This document shows, piece by piece, positions 39,844-47,912 of a DNA stretch of 64,000 bases. Made by a program: the position numbers and the translations under genes. The notes under the pieces were generated by a model. It saw only the letters and a list, made by a program, of their open reading frames with translations. It searched no databases and was not told the origin of the DNA. The stretch is from NCBI GenBank assembly GCA_963714065.1, contig OY970226.1, positions 1,736,001 through 1,800,000 on the forward strand, given 5' to 3'. The stretch is from JAZKID01 sp963714065 (lineage in GTDB: Bacteria; Pseudomonadota; Alphaproteobacteria; Rhizobiales; UBA4765). Position 1 is the first letter of the stretch. Each line of letters starts with the position of its first letter.

Positions 39844-40244
39844 GAACGCAACAAATCCTGCAATACCGGAATGAGCGGAAGGTCGGCAGGCGGCATCGGA
39901 TAGCTGCGCAGATCTTTCGCGCGCACCCAGGCAAGTTCCTGTCCCTCAAGCGCACGCTCCGGCCCTTGCCATCTGCGACAGATCCACACTGGCATGAAAA
40001 GCTGGAAGGTTTCATAAGTATGGCTCGCGAAAGTGAGGGGGCTCAGGCAGTCTTCCTTCACCGTGATATTCACCTCTTCCCTGAGTTCGCGAATGAGCGT
40101 GTCTTCCGGGCGCTCATGCGCCTCCACCTTGCCGCCCGGCAATTCCCACAAACCGGCCAGCGTTTTTCCTTCCGGCCGTTTCGCAAGAAGGATGCGATGG
40201 TCTGCATCCAGCACGGCGCAGGCTGCCACAAGGACGAGTTTCAC
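39840..40244 (-). CDS. mutT: Nudix hydrolase, MutT-like (8-oxo-dGTP diphosphatase)
   Basis: 134 residues. The Nudix box is intact: GGKVEAHERPEDTLIRELREE. Flanking ELPGG and WELPGGK match MutT enzymes that remove oxidised dGTP. The start is the GTG at 40244 in a GTGA overlap with argJ, so the two are translationally coupled, an arrangement common in alphaproteobacteria. Confidence 0.9.
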   Translation of the reverse strand: MKLVLVAACAVLDADHRILLAKRPEGKTLAGLWELPGGKVEAHERPEDTLIRELREEVNITVKEDCLSPLTFASHTYETFQLFMPVWICRRWQGPERALEGQELAWVRAKDLRSYPMPPADLPLIPVLQDLLRS

Positions 40245-41443
40245 GACCTGTAATCCCCGTTGATCGCGACATAATCCTTCGTGAGATCGCAAGTCCACAT
40301 CTGCGCGCGCCCGCGCCCGAGCGCCAGATCGACCGTAATGTCGATATGATCGCTCCGCATATAGTCGGAAAGTTCGGCCTCGTCATAATCGGGCGCGCGC
40401 GCGCCGTTTCTGGCGACGCAGTGCTTGCCGAAATAGATCGAAAGCCTGTCGCGCTCGGCCGTCTCGCCCGCCTTGCCGATCGCCATGACAATGCGGCCCC
40501 AGTTCGCGTCCTCGCCCGCAATCGCGGTTTTCACGAGCGGGCTGTTGGCGATGGAGCGCGCGATTTTTAGCGCTGCGCGTTTGCCCTTCGCGCCTTTTAC
40601 TTCAACTGTAATGAGCTTGCGCGCGCCTTCGCCGTCCTTGGCAATCTGAATGGCAAGATCGCGCAGGAGCTTTGTCAGTGCGCGTTCGAACGCACGCTCA
40701 TCGACAGCAGGCCCCTTGCCTGTCGCGAAAACCAGCAGCGTATCGGAGGTGGAGGTGTCGCCGTCGACGGTGACGCGGTTCAGCGTCTTCTCCGCCGCGC
40801 GTGCCGTGATCTGCTGCAAGACATCCGGCGCGATTTTCGCATCGGTGAACACGAAAGCGAGCATGGTCGCCATATCGGGCGCGATCATGCCAGAGCCCTT
40901 GGCAATGCCGGCGATCTTCATGTCGTTGATAGTCTGCACCGCCATTTTCGGAAACGTGTCCGTCGTCATGATGGCGCGCGCCGCATCCAGCCAGCCGCCA
41001 TCTCGCGCATTTTGCGCAAGCTGCGGCAGCACGGCCTCGATTTTCGATGCATCGAGCGGCTCGCCGATCACGCCCGTGGAGCAGATCATTACATGATGCT
41101 CCGCGCAATTCAGAAGCGAAGCTGCGGCTTTCGCCGTGCGTGTCACCGCAGCATCGCCCGCCTTGCCCGTGAAGGCATTGGCGTTGCCGGTGTTCACGAC
41201 AAGCGCGCGGGCCGCGCCTTGCGCGAGATTTTGCCTGCACCAGTCGACAGGCGCGGACGGGCATTTCGATTTCGTGAGCACGCCCGCAACCGCTGTGCCT
41301 TCATCGAGCACAACCAGCAGCACATCCTTGCGGTTTAGGTAGCGAATATGCGCCTCGGCAGTCGCAAGCCGCACGCCGTCGATGGCGGGCAGGTCGGCAT
41401 AGCGCTTCGGCGCGAGGGGGGAGATTTTAGAAGTTTGATTCAT
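40241..41443 (-). CDS. argJ: Bifunctional glutamate N-acetyltransferase / ornithine acetyltransferase
   Basis: Arginine biosynthesis: moves the acetyl group from N-acetylornithine to glutamate and may also make N-acetylglutamate from acetyl-CoA. 400 residues. Self-cleavage site ATM|L-type in MIAPDMATMLAFVFTD, with the nucleophilic Thr; NTGNANAFTG and CSTGVIGEPL form the oxyanion region. ATG 41443 lies at the edge of a palindromic repeat, leaving almost no leader outside it. Confidence 0.95.
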   Translation of the reverse strand: MNQTSKISPLAPKRYADLPAIDGVRLATAEAHIRYLNRKDVLLVVLDEGTAVAGVLTKSKCPSAPVDWCRQNLAQGAARALVVNTGNANAFTGKAGDAAVTRTAKAAASLLNCAEHHVMICSTGVIGEPLDASKIEAVLPQLAQNARDGGWLDAARAIMTTDTFPKMAVQTINDMKIAGIAKGSGMIAPDMATMLAFVFTDAKIAPDVLQQITARAAEKTLNRVTVDGDTSTSDTLLVFATGKGPAVDERAFERALTKLLRDLAIQIAKDGEGARKLITVEVKGAKGKRAALKIARSIANSPLVKTAIAGEDANWGRIVMAIGKAGETAERDRLSIYFGKHCVARNGARAPDYDEAELSDYMRSDHIDITVDLALGRGRAQMWTCDLTKDYVAINGDYRS

Positions 41444-41444
41444 C

Positions 41445-41516
41445 ACGTCATGCTCGGACTTGTTCCGAGCATCTAAGAATTGAAAGAGATCCTCGGGTCA
41501 AGCCCGAGGATGACGA
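41445..41516. repeat. Paired palindromic repeat at the argJ start
   Basis: CGTCATGCTCGG...CCGAGCAT (41445-41472), spacer, GATCCTCGGG...CCGAGGATGACGA (41488-41516). It fills the argJ-fdxA gap, so it must hold or lie within the argJ leader. Confidence 0.8.
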
Positions 41517-41531
41517 TTGAGGAGTTCTTCG

Positions 41532-41867
41532 CTAATCCCCGCAGCCGGGTTTTGGCGAAAACAGTGCGAGCTTGTCCGGCTTGTCTTCCCATTCTTTCGC
41601 GTCTGCGGGCGGGTCTTTCTTGGTGGTGATGTTCGGCCAGGTTTTTGCGAACTCCGTGTTCAGCTTCAGCCAGTCCTCCTGGCCCGGCACGGTGTCGGGC
41701 TTGATCGCTTCCACCGGGCATTCCGGCTCGCACACGCCGCAATCGATGCACTCGTCCGGGTGGATGACGAGCATGTTCTCGCCTTCGTAGAAACAGTCGA
41801 CCGGGCAGACCTCCACGCAATCCATATATTTGCACTTGATGCAGTTTTCGGTGACGATATAGGTCAT
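41532..41867 (-). CDS. fdxA: Ferredoxin FdxA (7Fe type)
   Basis: 111 residues. Two cluster motifs are read: CIKCKYMDCVEVCP, with the Cys spacing of a [3Fe-4S] plus [4Fe-4S] ferredoxin, and CIDCGVCEPECP. The C-terminal extension WPNITTKKDPPADA is typical of alphaproteobacterial FdxA. It begins six bases after the helicase C-terminal gene. In related genomes an S4-domain gene and carD usually flank it; neither is here. Confidence 0.94.
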   Translation of the reverse strand: MTYIVTENCIKCKYMDCVEVCPVDCFYEGENMLVIHPDECIDCGVCEPECPVEAIKPDTVPGQEDWLKLNTEFAKTWPNITTKKDPPADAKEWEDKPDKLALFSPKPGCGD

Positions 41868-41873
41868 GATCTC

Positions 41874-43328
41874 TTAGGTCTTCTGCTCGAGCTGGCCTTT
41901 CAGCGCGGCGAGCTTGGCAAAGGGATTGTTCGGGTCGATCGCCTTGTCCTTCTTGTTTTCCGTCGAGAAGACGAGGCGGCGTTCGCTCACATTCTCGCGC
42001 TTTTCTTTTTTGTCGTGCCTGTGCTTCGGCCGGCGCGGGCGGCGATCATTGTCCGCCTTCGGCGCGGCCTCTCCGCCCGGTTTGCCGTCGGTTTTCTCGC
42101 GGCGCGGTGCGCGCTTTTCGAATTTGCGCTCTGGTCTCGGAAAACGCCAGACATCGAGATTAACGGACAGTTCCTTTGGCGGCGTGGCTGGCGCCTCTGC
42201 GGGTGCTTCCGGTTTTTCTTTCGAAATAACCTCGACCTCGACCTTCGGCTCCTCGGGCTTTGCCTCGGGGATTGGTGCCGGGGCGGGGTGTTTAAGCGCA
42301 TAATCTTCCTGCGCCTTTTTGATCGCGGCCTCGATATCGGCGCGCGGCTTGCTTTCGGAGACATAGCCGAGCGCGCGCAGGATCGCTGCCATGTCGTCGC
42401 CCGTCACACCGAGGAGCGATGTCATTTCCGGCGTGACGATGAAGCCTGCCGCTCCCACATACGCGGCAGGCGGCGGCCCGGGCGTGATGTTCTCGCGATA
42501 GGAAAGAATGGGGCGGATCAGATCGGCAAGGCGCTCGAGAATGTCGACGCGCACGGCGCGCGCATCCATCAGTTTAAAGCCGAGCACGCGGTAGAATTCC
42601 GGCGAAAGCGAAGGGTCCGCAGCCCAGGCGGTGCGCCCGCTCTGCGCCAGTTGCAGGATTGCGGCCATCTGCTCGTTCACCGGCTCATTGCGCTTGAGCA
42701 GCCAGAGCTGGATGCCGAGCGCGCGCGGTTTCGGCTTCAATGTCGCCGGGGCGTAAATATGATGCGCGCCGAAACGCACGCCGAGCTTGCGCATTTGCGC
42801 GCGTACGGTCTGCTCCAGCGCTTTCACTTCTGCTGCGACTTTCGAGCGCTCGAGCACGCCAAGCGCCTCGATCAGCTGAAAGCCGATGCCGCGCGCACCC
42901 TCGGGCAGGCTTTCCGCGGCGCGCAAGTCGAACAGCGGTTTTAGATGCATGCTGATGTGATGGCGCAGATAGGCTTTCAGCCGTGCCTCCACCCATTCGC
43001 GATGCGTGCCCGTAAAGGCATCGTCGGCGAGAAGCTGCAGCTCGGGCTCGATCTCGCTGATGCCTGCAACGATGCGCGCGACCTCGATGCCGCGCCAGCG
43101 CAGGATATTGTCGGAACTGAGGATGAACTGCTCGTTCGGCGCTTCCGCGATCTGCTGTCCGCGCGCGACGATGGCGGTGGCCGCCGCCTGCGACAGCGTC
43201 TGCCGGTCGATCTCGCTCAGATGCGAAAAGGCATAGCTGTCGGGCAGGAAGCGCAGGCCCTGGATCTCGCCCACCCGCTCCCCGTTAAAGGCAAGGGTTC
43301 CATGTTCGCTGATTTCTATTTCAGGCAT
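41874..43328 (-). CDS. Stand-alone C-terminal part of a SUV3-like helicase
   Basis: 484 residues that match the region after the motor in the large alphaproteobacterial DEAD/DEAH helicase (Suv3/MgpS-like). Family segments: LERSKVAAEVKALEQTVRAQMRKLGVRFG with HIYAPATLKPKPRALG, AYVGAAGFIVTPEM, a basic linker, and the ending DPNNPFAKLAALKGQLE. The usual N-terminal ATPase motor of several hundred residues is absent: no Walker A or DExH, and in-frame stops lie a few codons upstream of the ATG. It sits beside fdxA as usual. Either the motor was lost, perhaps with the insert beyond 43.4 kb, or it is encoded elsewhere. Confidence 0.75.
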   Translation of the reverse strand: MPEIEISEHGTLAFNGERVGEIQGLRFLPDSYAFSHLSEIDRQTLSQAAATAIVARGQQIAEAPNEQFILSSDNILRWRGIEVARIVAGISEIEPELQLLADDAFTGTHREWVEARLKAYLRHHISMHLKPLFDLRAAESLPEGARGIGFQLIEALGVLERSKVAAEVKALEQTVRAQMRKLGVRFGAHHIYAPATLKPKPRALGIQLWLLKRNEPVNEQMAAILQLAQSGRTAWAADPSLSPEFYRVLGFKLMDARAVRVDILERLADLIRPILSYRENITPGPPPAAYVGAAGFIVTPEMTSLLGVTGDDMAAILRALGYVSESKPRADIEAAIKKAQEDYALKHPAPAPIPEAKPEEPKVEVEVISKEKPEAPAEAPATPPKELSVNLDVWRFPRPERKFEKRAPRREKTDGKPGGEAAPKADNDRRPRRPKHRHDKKEKRENVSERRLVFSTENKKDKAIDPNNPFAKLAALKGQLEQKT

Positions 43329-43501
43329 TGGGTCGTTATAGCGTTTTTCCGGTTATGGCCCAGTTTAATCTATCACTTATGTTATGCGCGGCGCCGATTT
43401 GCCCGTCATATCCATGATATAAACGATGGCGTAAACGAAAAATTAGGACAAAACGAGTCTGAAACGTGAATGGCCGAACAAAAAAAGAACATAAGGGGGC
43501 C

Positions 43502-43662
43502 GAATCGCTGACTCCGAGCGATTCTGCCTCTGTTCTACACCAGCGCTAGCAGGCATGTGCCGCCTGCCACTATATGCTGGGGAAAAGCCTGATTCGTCCC
43601 CAGCTTTCCGGTTGTTTGAGTCGCCATAGCTCTTGCTAAAGCGATTTATAGTTTGACTCAAA
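43502..43662 (-). ncRNA. Candidate structured RNA (four stacked hairpins)
   Basis: Four perfect stems in 161 bases with no convincing ORF: 43502-43509/43517-43524 (8 bp), 43549-43554/43562-43567 (6 bp), 43576-43582/43598-43604 (7 bp) and 43615-43622/43655-43662 (8 bp). Strand is uncertain; on the minus strand a run of seven T follows at about 43480. Does not match tmRNA, SRP, RNase P or a known riboswitch that I can recall. Confidence 0.4.
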
Positions 43663-43890
43663 GGTCAAGCCCGATACCTAGAATTTTAGGCAAACAGGAT
43701 TAATGCATGATTAAACCATGAACAAAAGCAGAGCGCACGACAATTTGGCGTGAACGGCATTGGGCCTTGCGGAGGCAGGTTTTTCGCAGGCCTTGCCCCC
43801 GCTGATCCCGGAATTCACAGCATGTGGATAGGGGGACTCTCGCATATATCCCTAGGCGTATGAAGTAAAAAAAGATTAGCTCTGGCAAGG

Positions 43891-43950
43891 CTTATTGGAA
43901 CTTAGTATGAGTTATTAGCGGTTAGTAGCGCTTATTAGTGTTTATTAGCT
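43891..43950 (+). repeat. Six tandem 10-bp units upstream of the AAA ATPase
   Basis: Consecutive decamers: CTTATTGGAA, CTTAGTATGA, GTTATTAGCG, GTTAGTAGCG, CTTATTAGTG, TTTATTAGCT. Consensus is roughly nTTAtTAGcg. The period equals one helical turn. They end 32 bases before the ATPase start, with CCTTGTAA twice in between (43951, 43972). Iteron- or operator-like. Confidence 0.6.
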
Positions 43951-43982
43951 CCTTGTAACTAGCAACTAAGGCCTTGTAATAT

Positions 43983-45218
43983 ATGGCTAAATTTAACCCT
44001 TTTCGCCCTAATAGTATTATAAATCCCGGCATGTTTTGCGGACGTTGGGAAGAAACGAAATCCATTGAGCAAAGCCTATTTCAAACCAAACATAAAAATC
44101 CGAAGCATTTCCTAGTTCAAGGTGAGCGGGGTATCGGCAAATCCTCCCTCTTTCTTAGTGTTTATCTTGTGGCAACAGGACAGGCGGAGACGTTAGACGA
44201 CAAGCATATGAATTTTATTGTTCTGTCGGTTGATTTAATTGGCGCAACAAGCTGTGAAGAGATTGTCGAGCGGATCGCTACAGCCTTTAAAAGCGAAGTA
44301 GCTACCCGTCAGCCAATCAAAGCATGGACAACAAAAGCGTGGGAGTTCATCAAAGGTTGGGAAGTATGCGGTGTTAAATATAGCGGCGAAGGGCAAAATC
44401 ATAATGCTCGATTTTTAGTAGATTCTTTGTGCGATGGAATGGCAACTTTCTTAGAATATGTTGCCGAAGATGTTGATGGGGTTCTTGTTCTAATTGATGA
44501 AGCTGACAGGCCTCCGGAAGAGGCACGCTTAGGAGAGTTTTGCAAACTATTTACTGAAAGAATGACCAGGCTTCGCTGCGATCGTATATGCCTTGGTCTC
44601 GCCGGCCTCCCATCTTTAGTTTCTAAACTGCGAGTAAGCCACGAATCTGCACCAAGAATTTTTGAAACTTTTGTTCTTGATCCTCTTACTCCAAATGAAT
44701 GTGAGGAAGTAATTAAGCGCGGTCTGGAGGAGGCCAAAGAAACTAATGGATTTGAAACAATAATCGATGACAAGGCGCTTAAAGCTATTGTGAAGTTATC
44801 AGAAGGTTATCCGCACTTCATTCAGCAGTTTGCATATTCAGCCTTCGAGGCAGATGAAGATGATCATATTACGTTTGAAGACGTTAACAATGGAGTCTTT
44901 AAAGAAAATGGCGCTTTAGATCAGTTAGGACAGAGATATTTCAGCGAGCTTTATTTCGATAAAATATCTTCTGACGACTATAGAAAAGTTCTTAATGCGG
45001 TGGCTCCTCACTTAGATAAATGGGTAACTCGCAACCAAATTATTAAATCCTCCGGCGTAAAAGACACGCAAGTGAGTAACGCTTTAAGAGCACTTCGAGA
45101 AAGAGGCGTCATTCTTTCTAATGATGAAAAACAGGGCGAATATAAGCTTCCCACGAAATCATTTGCGGTATGGATAAGAGCTCTAAATTCTAAAAAGCAA
45201 AGGAAGGAAGCGGCTTAA
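43983..45218 (+). CDS. AAA ATPase with C-terminal winged helix
   Basis: 411 residues. Opens with NPFRPN...PGMFCGRWEE, typical of Orc1/Cdc6-like and STAND-type ATPases, then Walker A GERGIGKSS (47-55), Walker B VLVLIDEAD (167-174), a sensor region LGLAGLPSLVSKL, a lid with GYPHFIQQFAYSAFEAD, and a winged-helix-like end (WVTRNQIIKSSGVKDTQVSNALRALRERGVI). Strikingly AT-rich compared with neighbours; no operon partner. Probable role: DNA-bound switch or defence/mobile-element ATPase. This is inference. No clear Shine-Dalgarno precedes the ATG. Confidence 0.8.
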   Translation: MAKFNPFRPNSIINPGMFCGRWEETKSIEQSLFQTKHKNPKHFLVQGERGIGKSSLFLSVYLVATGQAETLDDKHMNFIVLSVDLIGATSCEEIVERIATAFKSEVATRQPIKAWTTKAWEFIKGWEVCGVKYSGEGQNHNARFLVDSLCDGMATFLEYVAEDVDGVLVLIDEADRPPEEARLGEFCKLFTERMTRLRCDRICLGLAGLPSLVSKLRVSHESAPRIFETFVLDPLTPNECEEVIKRGLEEAKETNGFETIIDDKALKAIVKLSEGYPHFIQQFAYSAFEADEDDHITFEDVNNGVFKENGALDQLGQRYFSELYFDKISSDDYRKVLNAVAPHLDKWVTRNQIIKSSGVKDTQVSNALRALRERGVILSNDEKQGEYKLPTKSFAVWIRALNSKKQRKEAA

Positions 45219-45359
45219 CACGCGGCAAATATCTCAACTTCGAGAAAGTCCGCAAAGCCCATCTATACGCGATATAGAGCGCTTCGACTTTCAAAAATTA
45301 AAGCAGAGCTTTGGCTTTTTATCGGCTGTGTGTTTTATCTAAACTAAACGCAGCCCGGC

Positions 45360-46196
45360 CTACTGCAAGCTTGCCTGCTGGCCGGGCATGATCGAGACGC
45401 GCTGTGCCTTGATCAGCACCTTGCCGACAGAAGTACCAATTGAGATGCGCGAGACGAGCAGGAAGCGCGTGCCGGGAAGGGGCGTCAGCGTCGCTTCCAC
45501 GTCGCGGTTTTCTTCCATATGGCTCGTTTCGAAATTATTGGTGCGGTGCCCCGCGATCGGCCGCCATGCCGCCCTGCACACGAGCGAACTGCCTTCGATA
45601 TCGCCCATGCCCTTCACGCTTTCGGTGCGCGCATAGGCCATGGCGATGTCGTAGCGCTGGCGGCCGTCGTAGATTTTCAGCGTGCGCTCGCAATTGGCGG
45701 GGCTTAAAGCTTCGTGCTCCTCGCTCAGGACCAGGAACGCGCTCAAGGGATCGATGACGCCGCGGCGCGACGCCAATGTCAGCGGCACGCGGTTCGAATC
45801 CGCGGGCGTTGCCGGTACCACATTCTCGCTGACGATATTATTGTTCTTCATCTCGAAGCTGACGCTGTTGTGCAGCGTGTCGACCGTGTTGTTGATCGCG
45901 TAGCTTGCGGGCCGGATGCCGTGCGACGAATAAATGCCGCGCGCCTGCGCCGTGCCTTCGCCGCTTGATACGAGGCGGGCAATGCCGCTCACCTTTGCGC
46001 TCACGCCGATGCTGTACCCATCGGGCGTCAGCATGGCGCTCAGATTTCCCTTGCCGATGCCGATGCCGCTTAACGAGACGTTAAAAACCGCCTTGACGGC
46101 GGCCTGTTCGGCGCGCGCGTCGCCCGCCGCAAGAAAAGCCAGGCCAAGCGCGCCGCATGCCGCCCTGCAAATAAAACGCTGAACCGAGTATGTCAT
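45360..46196 (-). CDS. DUF3108 family periplasmic protein
   Basis: 278 residues with a signal peptide (cleavage near GDARA). The mature domain is all-beta and matches DUF3108: KAVFNVSLSGIGIGKG, YSIGVSAKVSGIARLVSSGEG, SHGIRPASY, and the ending RISIGTSVGKVLIKAQRV. Function unknown. It lies between rpmB and the helicase part as in related genomes, but the AAA ATPase insert now splits it from the helicase. ATG 46196 chosen for the signal peptide; an upstream start at 46232 is possible. Confidence 0.88.
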   Translation of the reverse strand: MTYSVQRFICRAACGALGLAFLAAGDARAEQAAVKAVFNVSLSGIGIGKGNLSAMLTPDGYSIGVSAKVSGIARLVSSGEGTAQARGIYSSHGIRPASYAINNTVDTLHNSVSFEMKNNNIVSENVVPATPADSNRVPLTLASRRGVIDPLSAFLVLSEEHEALSPANCERTLKIYDGRQRYDIAMAYARTESVKGMGDIEGSSLVCRAAWRPIAGHRTNNFETSHMEENRDVEATLTPLPGTRFLLVSRISIGTSVGKVLIKAQRVSIMPGQQASLQ

Positions 46197-46291
46197 GAAA
46201 TCACCGCGCCTGATTCGAGAGTTTAACCGCAAAAAAACGAAGAGAGTTTTAACGCGCTATTGACCTTAATGATTTGTGTATTGATGCCATC

Positions 46292-46356
46292 CCGAGCATT
46301 CGGAAACGCGCGCAGGCTATCACCTGCATCTGCGCCTGCGCGGGCGGAATGCTCGG
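46292..46356. promoter_or_regulatory. Long hairpin upstream of rpmB
   Basis: Outer stem CCGAGCATTC/GAATGCTCGG (46292-46301 with 46347-46356) and inner stem CGCGCAGG/CCTGCGCG (46309-46316 with 46335-46342). It lies before the rpmB promoter candidate and could be a dispersed repeat or a transcribed structure. Confidence 0.45.
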
Positions 46357-46425
46357 TAAAAGCGCAGGAACGAACCTAAAAGGACGGTTCACAAGGTCTT
46401 GTTTACATTATAATAGGCTCTTTTC

Positions 46426-46454
46426 TTGACGGAATTGCCGTTCAAAGCTATGAC
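46426..46454 (+). promoter_or_regulatory. Candidate rpmB promoter
   Basis: TTGACG (46426-46431), 17-base spacer, TATGAC (46449-46454). Would give a short leader containing TAGGAG. A second TATAAT at 46409-46414 lacks a good -35. Confidence 0.35.
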
Positions 46455-46477
46455 ACAGCCATCCATAGGAGTTTTCC

Positions 46478-46759
46478 ATGTCCAGGAAGTGTGAGTTGAC
46501 CGGCAAAAAAGTCATGAGCGGCCATAAGGTCAGCCACTCGAACATCAAGACGAAGCGTACGTTCCGGCCGAACCTGAACGTGGTAACGCTGAGCAGCGAT
46601 GCGCTGAAGCGCAGCATTCGCCTGCGCGTGTCGGCGGCCGGCCTGCGCTCGGTCGAGCATCGCGGCGGTCTCGATGCCTTCCTGCTGAAAGCCAACGACA
46701 ACGAGCTGTCGCGCGTGGCGCTGAAAATCAAGCAGCAGGTCAAGAAGTCGCTGAATTAA
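46478..46759 (+). CDS. rpmB: 50S ribosomal protein L28
   Basis: 93 residues, basic; alphaproteobacterial L28 recognised by MSRKCELTGKKVMSGHKVSH, KTKRTFRPNL and the LRSVEHRGGLDAFLL end. TAGGAG lies eight bases upstream of the ATG. Divergent from DUF3108. Confidence 0.97.
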   Translation: MSRKCELTGKKVMSGHKVSHSNIKTKRTFRPNLNVVTLSSDALKRSIRLRVSAAGLRSVEHRGGLDAFLLKANDNELSRVALKIKQQVKKSLN

Positions 46760-46778
46760 GCGCCGGATTTTTCTCTAG

Positions 46779-47016
46779 GGTCATCGCAAAGCGAGATGGG
46801 TGAGCCTCCTCGCAATGACGCTAGTAGATAGGATCAAATCTTCAATTGTCATCGCGAGCCCTGCGTAAGCAGGGCGTGTTTTTTTCGTCTTCTTGTCACA
46901 TAAAAAATAAAGCTTCAGAAGTTTGTTGTCATCCTGAGCAAAGGGTTCTCTTATCGTCACCCCCGCGAATGCGGGGGTCTCGCCCTATGAGATGCCCGCC
47001 TGCGCGGGCATGACGA
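46779..47016. repeat. Series of palindromic repeats after rpmB
   Basis: GTCATCGCAAAGCGAGATGG...CGCAATGACG (46779-46820), GTCATCGCGAGCCCTGCG (from 46848), GTCATCCTGAGC (from 46928), then the inverted pair CGTCACCCCCGCGAATGCGG ... ATGCCCGCCTGCGCGGGCAT with GACGA (46955-47016). Confidence 0.75.
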
Positions 47017-47030
47017 ATAGTTATATATCC

Positions 47031-47067
47031 AAAAAATAAAAGCGGGGGGTTGGTGACAACCCCCCGC
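47031..47067 (-). terminator. Strong Rho-independent terminator
   Basis: 11-bp perfect stem GCGGGGGGTTG/CAACCCCCCGC (47042-47052 with 47057-47067), four-base loop, followed on the minus strand by TTTTATTTTTT. It faces away from rpmB, so it ends a minus-strand transcript. Confidence 0.75.
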
Positions 47068-47160
47068 TTGTTCAGTCCAGATAGTCCGCTTTCGCGGATT
47101 ATGTCTGAACGGCGAGTCGGGGTGAAGTGCTTTCGCACCTCAAGCCTCCGGCTCGTCATG
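47031..47160 (-). ncRNA. Candidate small structured RNA with its own terminator
   Basis: Minus-strand reading: hairpin GTGC-GAAA-GCAC (47127-47137), hairpin with outer stem GTTCAG/CTGAAC (47070-47110) and inner TCCGC-GAAA-GCGGA, then the terminator at 47031-47067. Both inner loops are GNRA tetraloops on this strand only, which fixes the likely strand. No known RNA family recognised. The rest of 47161-47534 shows no gene. Confidence 0.5.
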
Positions 47161-47534
47161 CTGGCCCAACCGAAGTTATGCCATTCATCCTGTTCTAACG
47201 GATTTGCCGCCGTTTACAGTTTATCGTTTCATTTCTCAGATGGTATGCGCCGTTAAACGCATGGTCTGAAAAATAAATCCCGCTTCAATCTGACCCGAGC
47301 CCTGCAATCTTGTCACGTTAAGCCAAGACCGGTTCCCAGACGGGGCGTGATGGTCATCGTTGAGGTTCTGCGTTGAATTCCAAAACCGTAAACAACCTTC
47401 ACACTCAGGATAATGCCCGCCCGCCCCCTCGGAGTCGAATCTTTTCTAAAAATTATCCCCAGCTGAGTCGGGGGCGATAGATTGACTAGGCTTTTATTCC
47501 TAAAAGCGTATGATTCGCCAGCTGGAGGACAACA

Positions 47535-47912
47535 ATGGAAACGCAACCGCTCACGGCATGCCTGGGGACAACTTACAAAAAGCCTTACCGCAATTACAGT
47601 TTGCCGCTTTCGCACCTCGAAATGATAATCGAGAACAGGTTTTTCGTCACTTCAACCGAACTGCTTTCGGCCACGCGCGGGCCAAGACCGATCGCGCGCG
47701 CCCGCCAGATCGCAATTTATCTCGGCCATGTCGTCCTCGGTCTCTCGCTATCCGCGCTGGCGCGGCATTTCCGGCGCGACCGCACCACCGTCGCCTATGC
47801 CTGCCGCGCGGTCGAGGATGCGCGCGATGCGCGAGAGTTCGACGAATTGCTGGATACGCTCGAAGCGCAGCTTGTCTCATTGCTTCCCGCCGCCGCGCAG
47901 ATGAGGTTGTGA
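47535..47912 (+). CDS. DnaA domain-IV-like DNA-binding protein
   Basis: 125 residues. The middle matches the DNA-binding domain IV of DnaA: RARQIAIYLGHVVLGLSLSALARHFRRDRTTVAYACR, including the D-R-T-T-V box-recognition motif; no ATPase domain. Such stand-alone proteins occur in many alphaproteobacteria next to DUF6456 genes; role unclear, possibly binding DnaA boxes. GGAGG precedes the ATG. The stop overlaps the next start (TGATG). Confidence 0.85.
   Translation: METQPLTACLGTTYKKPYRNYSLPLSHLEMIIENRFFVTSTELLSATRGPRPIARARQIAIYLGHVVLGLSLSALARHFRRDRTTVAYACRAVEDARDAREFDELLDTLEAQLVSLLPAAAQMRL

Noticed and set aside
41517..42944. 475-codon plus-strand frame over fdxA and the helicase part
   Set aside because: It spans two genes with clear family motifs on the minus strand.
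43502..43662. Two-piece tmRNA, SRP RNA or tracrRNA
   Set aside because: No tag-peptide frame, no SRP loop motif, no acceptor pairing with CCA, and no cas genes or CRISPR repeats in the window.
43891..43950. CRISPR array
   Set aside because: Units are 10 bp and contiguous without spacers.
45790..45815. tRNA T-loop-like GGTTCGAATCC
   Set aside because: It lies within the DUF3108 coding frame, and no cloverleaf arms or acceptor stem surround it.
47031..47340. RNase P RNA or permuted tmRNA on the minus strand
   Set aside because: None of the universally conserved RNase P segments or a tag-coding frame could be found.
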